Shown here piece by piece: positions 60,618 to 64,000 of a stretch of 64,000 nt of DNA. The notes under the pieces were generated by a model that was not told where the DNA came from, ran no database searches, and was given only the letters and a program-made list of their open reading frames with translations. Positions within the stretch are counted from its first letter, which is position 1. Each line of letters begins with the position of its first letter. This stretch comes from JAXMBX01 sp046349635 (GTDB taxonomy: Bacteria; Planctomycetota; Planctomycetia; Planctomycetales; Planctomycetaceae): NCBI GenBank assembly GCA_046349635.1, contig JAXMBX010000015.1, forward strand, positions 1 through 64,000. The letters are read 5' to 3'. The translations under genes and the position numbers were made by a program.

Positions 60618-62218
60618 GAGAACTCCGGCGAATTAAACAGGCTCCAATACAGATCGCTCATCACCTGCGGCCGCTGTTTTTCGTTGACCTTCGATAACTC
60701 ACCCGTGAAGTGCATCAGTTCCGTACTGGTTGGATCCCGGCTGAGACAGGCCCAATACGCGATCTGCACCCGCTGCGAATGATTCCCGGAGAAGGCGTTG
60801 ATCCGCCCCACCGCGGAAAACGGATTCGGATCGGACAATTCCCGCGTCAACTTGCCGTTCATCTTCATGAGAGTCTGCGGAATCGTTCCCCCTCGGTCGG
60901 TGACTTCATTCTCTCCCAAGTCACCGTAGTTCTTGATAAAGTCCGCCTCTCTCACAAAACGGAGCGTGCGGATCAGGAAATTCGAATTCTGGTCGATAGT
61001 CCGGATCGAACTCGCCTGCAGCATCGAGCCGATCACCTGCTCAGGGCGCAACCGCACCAGGGGAAACATCCCCCACGCCTCGACCAGGCGATGCGTGTCC
61101 ACGTCACTCGAAACGTGTTGCGGAAGGACCGAGTCCAGACCAAACGGACGACTGAGCGCAACCACCCGAATCAGCCTCCGCAGGTCGTAGTGATGAGTCC
61201 GGAAATCTTTCCCCAGAATGTCCAGCAGATCCGTCCCCTCCGGTTTTGGATCGGGAAGATCATCGACCGGATCGAGATACGGCCGCCCGAACATGAGGGC
61301 CCAGATCCGATTGGCGACCGCTCGCTCAAAACGGCGGTTCTCAGGATGCGTTACCCAGGCAGCCAGCTTAGCCCGACGAGTCCCTTTTTCCGGAACCCAT
61401 TCCGGATGAAACGGAACGGCGGGAGCGACCGTCCGCTTCTGTAAGGTCTTGCGATCCTCAACGACGTATTCCCCCTTCTGGTCCACCACTCCCGCGAGCG
61501 AAGTCCGGACCTGTCCATACCACGCCGCCAACCCTTCAAACTGTTCCTGCTTCCAGTGTGAAAAGGGATGATCATGGCATTGCGCGCAATCCATCCGCTG
61601 CCCCAGAAACGCCCGGACGGTTCGCCCTGCGAGTTTGTTCTCGTCGATTTGCTGATTGGCGACCGCCGCGGAGATGAAATTCGTCGCCGGTTCCCCGGTC
61701 CACAATCCCTCTTTCGAAATCATCTCCCGAACCATCGCATCAAACGGAATTTGCTTCTGGAGTTGTTCCCGCACCCAGACCAGGAACAGGTCCCGCCGAA
61801 ACATCACGAACTGCCCGGTCTCCTTCCCCACAAACACCCGCGCCAATCGTTCTCCGAAATAATCGGAGAAGCGGGGATCGGCCAGCATCCGGTCCAGCCA
61901 GCGTTCCAGCCGCGCCGGTTCTTCATCGGCGATAAACAGCCGGATTTCCTCGACAGAGGGGATCGTCCCATGCAACGCCAGCGACAACCGCCGCAACACC
62001 TTCAGGTCAGCCGCCTGTTCGGCGGGCACGATCTGTTCCACCCCCCAGCGCTTCTCAAAAATCTGATTGACCTGTTGCACGACACCTGCAAGGTCAGAAT
62101 CAGAGTTGACGGGGGGAGGATTCAAAAGAAGAGGACGGGTGGTGAAAGCTCCGGCTAACACCGACAGCCCCCCCACGATGATCCCCACGAGCAGGATTGA
62201 ACGAGAAAACAATCCCAT
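60605..62218 (-). CDS. DUF1549/DUF1553 domain-containing protein
   Basis: A 537-residue protein starting MGLFSRSILLVGIIVGGLSV (a signal or anchor helix). DUF1549 features are LRRLSLALHGTIPSVEEIRL, DRMLADPRFSDYFGERLARV and AFLGQRMDCAQCHDHPFSHW (CAQCH, a heme-like motif). DUF1553 features are KLAAWVTHPENRRFERAVAN, RIWALMFGRPYLDPVDDLPD and LDILGKDFRTHHYDLRRLI. It partners DUF1501 in an operon typical of planctomycetes, with unknown role. ATG 62251 is an alternative start. Confidence 0.92.
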   Translation of the reverse strand: MGLFSRSILLVGIIVGGLSVLAGAFTTRPLLLNPPPVNSDSDLAGVVQQVNQIFEKRWGVEQIVPAEQAADLKVLRRLSLALHGTIPSVEEIRLFIADEEPARLERWLDRMLADPRFSDYFGERLARVFVGKETGQFVMFRRDLFLVWVREQLQKQIPFDAMVREMISKEGLWTGEPATNFISAAVANQQIDENKLAGRTVRAFLGQRMDCAQCHDHPFSHWKQEQFEGLAAWYGQVRTSLAGVVDQKGEYVVEDRKTLQKRTVAPAVPFHPEWVPEKGTRRAKLAAWVTHPENRRFERAVANRIWALMFGRPYLDPVDDLPDPKPEGTDLLDILGKDFRTHHYDLRRLIRVVALSRPFGLDSVLPQHVSSDVDTHRLVEAWGMFPLVRLRPEQVIGSMLQASSIRTIDQNSNFLIRTLRFVREADFIKNYGDLGENEVTDRGGTIPQTLMKMNGKLTRELSDPNPFSAVGRINAFSGNHSQRVQIAYWACLSRDPTSTELMHFTGELSKVNEKQRPQVMSDLYWSLFNSPEFSWNH

Positions 62219-62401
62219 GATTCGGCTCTCAGATTCGCCTCTCAATGGCATAGCCGGGGTGTAACCTGTCCTCCTGATAGTACCACTTTCCCCCAAACCG
62301 GTTACATTTTTTCACACCGCACCTCCGCAAAAAGCTGTTAAACTCAAGCAAAATCGTCTCGTTCGAAACCCATTTCCCAGCTCCTGCAGTTGGTCCCTGC
62401 C

Positions 62402-63595
62402 ATGGTTTCTGCCGATTCCATGTCTGTCTCCCCCCCGGATGCCCCCGGCTGTGAGGAATCCCCGCTGGCGAGTCTGGAACAGGCGTCTCTGCCCCCGGTT
62501 CCTTGGCGCAAACCGATCCGCTTCCTGTTCTGGTCCGTGCAGATGGGATTTGGCTTCGCCAGCCTGATCATCATCCTGGCCGCACTGGCCGCCATCCCTG
62601 TCGTGAACTTCGCAGTCCTCGGTTATTTCCTGCAGGCCGAGACCGACATCGTTCGCAAAGGGCGCTGGAGTGCCGTCTTTCCCTGGGGATATTTGATGCC
62701 TCGGCTGGGGTCATTGTCGCTGGGGCTGACGTTGTTCTTCGTGCCCCTCACATGGCTGGCATCCGCGGCCTACGATGCCCAACTGGTCGAACCAGGAGGC
62801 CGTTCCGCGCAATTCCTCGTTACCCTGACACGCATCATGACGGTCGTGATTGTCATCCATCTTTCACTGGCGATTGCGCGGGGCGGAAATCTCGGCAGCT
62901 TCTTCCGCCCGATTCGCAATCTCCGCTGGTTCCTCAAAAACTTCCGCCACTCCAGTTTCTGGCGGCAGGCGGATCAGACCTTCTGGAAGTTTGGGGGCGA
63001 ATTGAAACTCGCACACTGCTGGTGGATCGGCTTGCGCGCCTTCACGGGGAGTTTTCTGTGGCTGTTTCTGCCGACGCTAATGCTGGCCTCCACTCGCAAG
63101 ACGCAGGGGCTGCCGGTCGTACTGACGGTGATCGGAGGACTCTGGCTGATTCCCGTCCTCGCGGTGGCTCCCTTCCTGCAAATTCGGGCAACACTCCTCG
63201 GTCGCTGGCGGGAGAATTTCTCCTGGCGGGCGATCCGCAGAGAGCGCCGTCGTGCGCCACTTGCGTGGCTGCTGGCGGTCATCATCACCTATGCTCTCTC
63301 GTTACCCGTGTATCTGACGACGGTGGTCATCCCGCCGCGCGATGGTTTCTGGTTATTGACCCCGACTTTCATCCTGACGATCTATCCCGCCCGAATGCTG
63401 GTGGCGTGGGGTTATCGGCAGTCGACTTTACGCGCCACCGATGCCCGTTGGTATTGGCGGTGGCCCTGCTATTGGCTGGGCTGGGGCGCGCTGGGGGCGT
63501 ATGTCTTTCTGCTGTTCTTCACGCAGTTCATCGGCGCCCACGGCAAGCTGGTTCTGTTCCAGCACCATGCGATTCTGCTCCCGAGCCCGCTGTAG
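62402..63595 (+). CDS. Conserved multi-span membrane protein
   Basis: A 397-residue protein from ATG 62402 with about seven hydrophobic segments, e.g. FASLIIILAALAAIPVVNFA, LGLTLFFVPLTWLASAA, FLWLFLPTLMLAS and GALGAYVFLLFFTQFIGAHG. Charged loops (LRWFLKNFRHSSFWRQADQT, RRERRRAPLAW) separate them. It resembles a family I recall only from planctomycetes, with DUF4013-like spacing. Function unknown. Divergent from the DUF1549/1553 operon, 183 bp away. Confidence 0.65.
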   Translation: MVSADSMSVSPPDAPGCEESPLASLEQASLPPVPWRKPIRFLFWSVQMGFGFASLIIILAALAAIPVVNFAVLGYFLQAETDIVRKGRWSAVFPWGYLMPRLGSLSLGLTLFFVPLTWLASAAYDAQLVEPGGRSAQFLVTLTRIMTVVIVIHLSLAIARGGNLGSFFRPIRNLRWFLKNFRHSSFWRQADQTFWKFGGELKLAHCWWIGLRAFTGSFLWLFLPTLMLASTRKTQGLPVVLTVIGGLWLIPVLAVAPFLQIRATLLGRWRENFSWRAIRRERRRAPLAWLLAVIITYALSLPVYLTTVVIPPRDGFWLLTPTFILTIYPARMLVAWGYRQSTLRATDARWYWRWPCYWLGWGALGAYVFLLFFTQFIGAHGKLVLFQHHAILLPSPL

Positions 63596-64000
63596 CTACT
63601 TCCACTCAGGCGGGATCTGGTACACGACGAAGGAATCGTTGTGATAAACCGGATGCAGATGACACGGCGTCCCCCGCGTAATCACCAGGTAATCACATCC
63701 CGTCTCGTGCCGTAGCTTTCTCAGCTCCGGCTCAAAAAAGCCTTCGTGGAACCAGTTCCAGAGTTGTTTCTGGCGTTGATTCCACGCCAGAATCCCCACC
63801 ACATCTTGCGGGCAATCCTTGTAGCAAAAATATTCCGCCCGTTCCGCATACCACTTGAAGGCAAACCCCCGGTTCGATGTGAGGAAGAGGGCGTCTTTGG
63901 GGGCCTTCTCTTTGATCCACGCACAGGTCGCCTTCCAATCGTTCCACATCTCCGGCGGCAGATGGGACGGATCCCAATCGGATGGAATCACAAATGTCCC
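63596..64000 (-). CDS. DUF6798-like membrane protein, C-terminal part (cut by window edge)
   Basis: The frame runs in from the right edge with no start in view (GTFVIPSDWDPSHLP first) and stops at 63596, giving 134 residues. It contains WIKEKAPKDALFLTSNRGFA, FKWYAERAEYFCYKDCPQDV and CDYLVITRGTPCHLHP. The pattern KWYAxRAExxxxKDxPQD is what I recall from the C-terminus of planctomycete DUF6798 membrane proteins, which look like glycosyltransferase-type (GT-C) multi-span proteins. It ends 1 bp from the convergent membrane protein. Confidence 0.65.
   Translation of the reverse strand, partial: GTFVIPSDWDPSHLPPEMWNDWKATCAWIKEKAPKDALFLTSNRGFAFKWYAERAEYFCYKDCPQDVVGILAWNQRQKQLWNWFHEGFFEPELRKLRHETGCDYLVITRGTPCHLHPVYHNDSFVVYQIPPEWK

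Noticed and set aside
1..64000. tRNA, rRNA, CRISPR arrays, insertion sequences and phage genes
   Set aside because: I saw no cloverleaf with a GTTCRA arm, no rRNA-like stretch, no regularly spaced repeats and no transposase or integrase motif; a tRNAscan or HMM search could still find something I missed.

Overview
The window is about 64 kb of moderately GC-rich DNA that reads as a planctomycete chromosome (Planctomycetaceae-like). The evidence is the set of families: formylglycine sulfatases, Tat-exported Gfo/Idh/MocA oxidoreductases, the DUF1501 plus DUF1549/DUF1553 pair, a PVC-type membrane-bound dehydrogenase with a CxxCH heme domain, a DUF1559 pseudopilin, two short proteins with the LEPR-XLL-like N-terminal motif, and a DUF6798-like C-terminus. 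I found no rRNA, tRNA, CRISPR array, insertion sequence or prophage. Genes lie on both strands in short operons, and both window ends cut a gene.

Layout. 1-12.9 kb: partial Tat-exported ceramidase-like protein, CehA/McbA-type PHP metallohydrolase, a DUF4160/DUF2442 pair with a nonsense codon in DUF4160, a P1B-type metal ATPase, an AroDE-like fusion that has lost many active-site residues, a cupin, a LEPR-XLL protein, a sulfatase, a Gfo/Idh/MocA oxidoreductase and two decayed genes behind an intact-looking promoter with a BlaI-like palindrome. 13-20 kb: polA, a coiled-coil membrane protein, a strong bidirectional terminator and the GDP-fucose genes fcl and gmd. 20-27 kb: amidohydrolase, a MacA/MacB-like exporter with the ATPase gene divergent from adaptor and permease, a CPCC zinc-ribbon-like protein and a TolC-type channel. 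27.4-34.4 kb: a type II secretion/type IV pilus-like operon with one GspE ATPase, three consecutive GspF platform genes (the third split by a frame change) and four pseudopilins, behind two abutting perfect palindromes.

34.5-45 kb: a large secreted glycosidase-like protein, two tandem paralogous membrane proteins and a tightly overlapping minus-strand operon (PVC heme dehydrogenase, unknown membrane-anchored protein, two amidohydrolases) in which two genes carry apparent frameshifts. 45-54.7 kb: pgi, an exported helical protein, hicBA, UPF0173 hydrolase, Rieske protein, HpcH/HpaI aldolase, CPBP protease, an AlaC/DapL-type aminotransferase and a parvulin-like PPIase. 55-64 kb: zinc-ribbon coiled-coil protein, OafA-like acyltransferase, LEPR-XLL protein, sulfatase, DUF1501/DUF1549-1553 pair, a multi-span membrane protein and a truncated DUF6798-like gene.

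Most notable are the atypical secretion operon, the AroDE pseudoenzyme candidate, the promoter/operator in front of two damaged genes, and the density of reading-frame breaks (six loci), which is either real gene decay or assembly error and needs read-level checking. Start sites are my choices from ribosome-binding sites, signal peptides and family N-termini.
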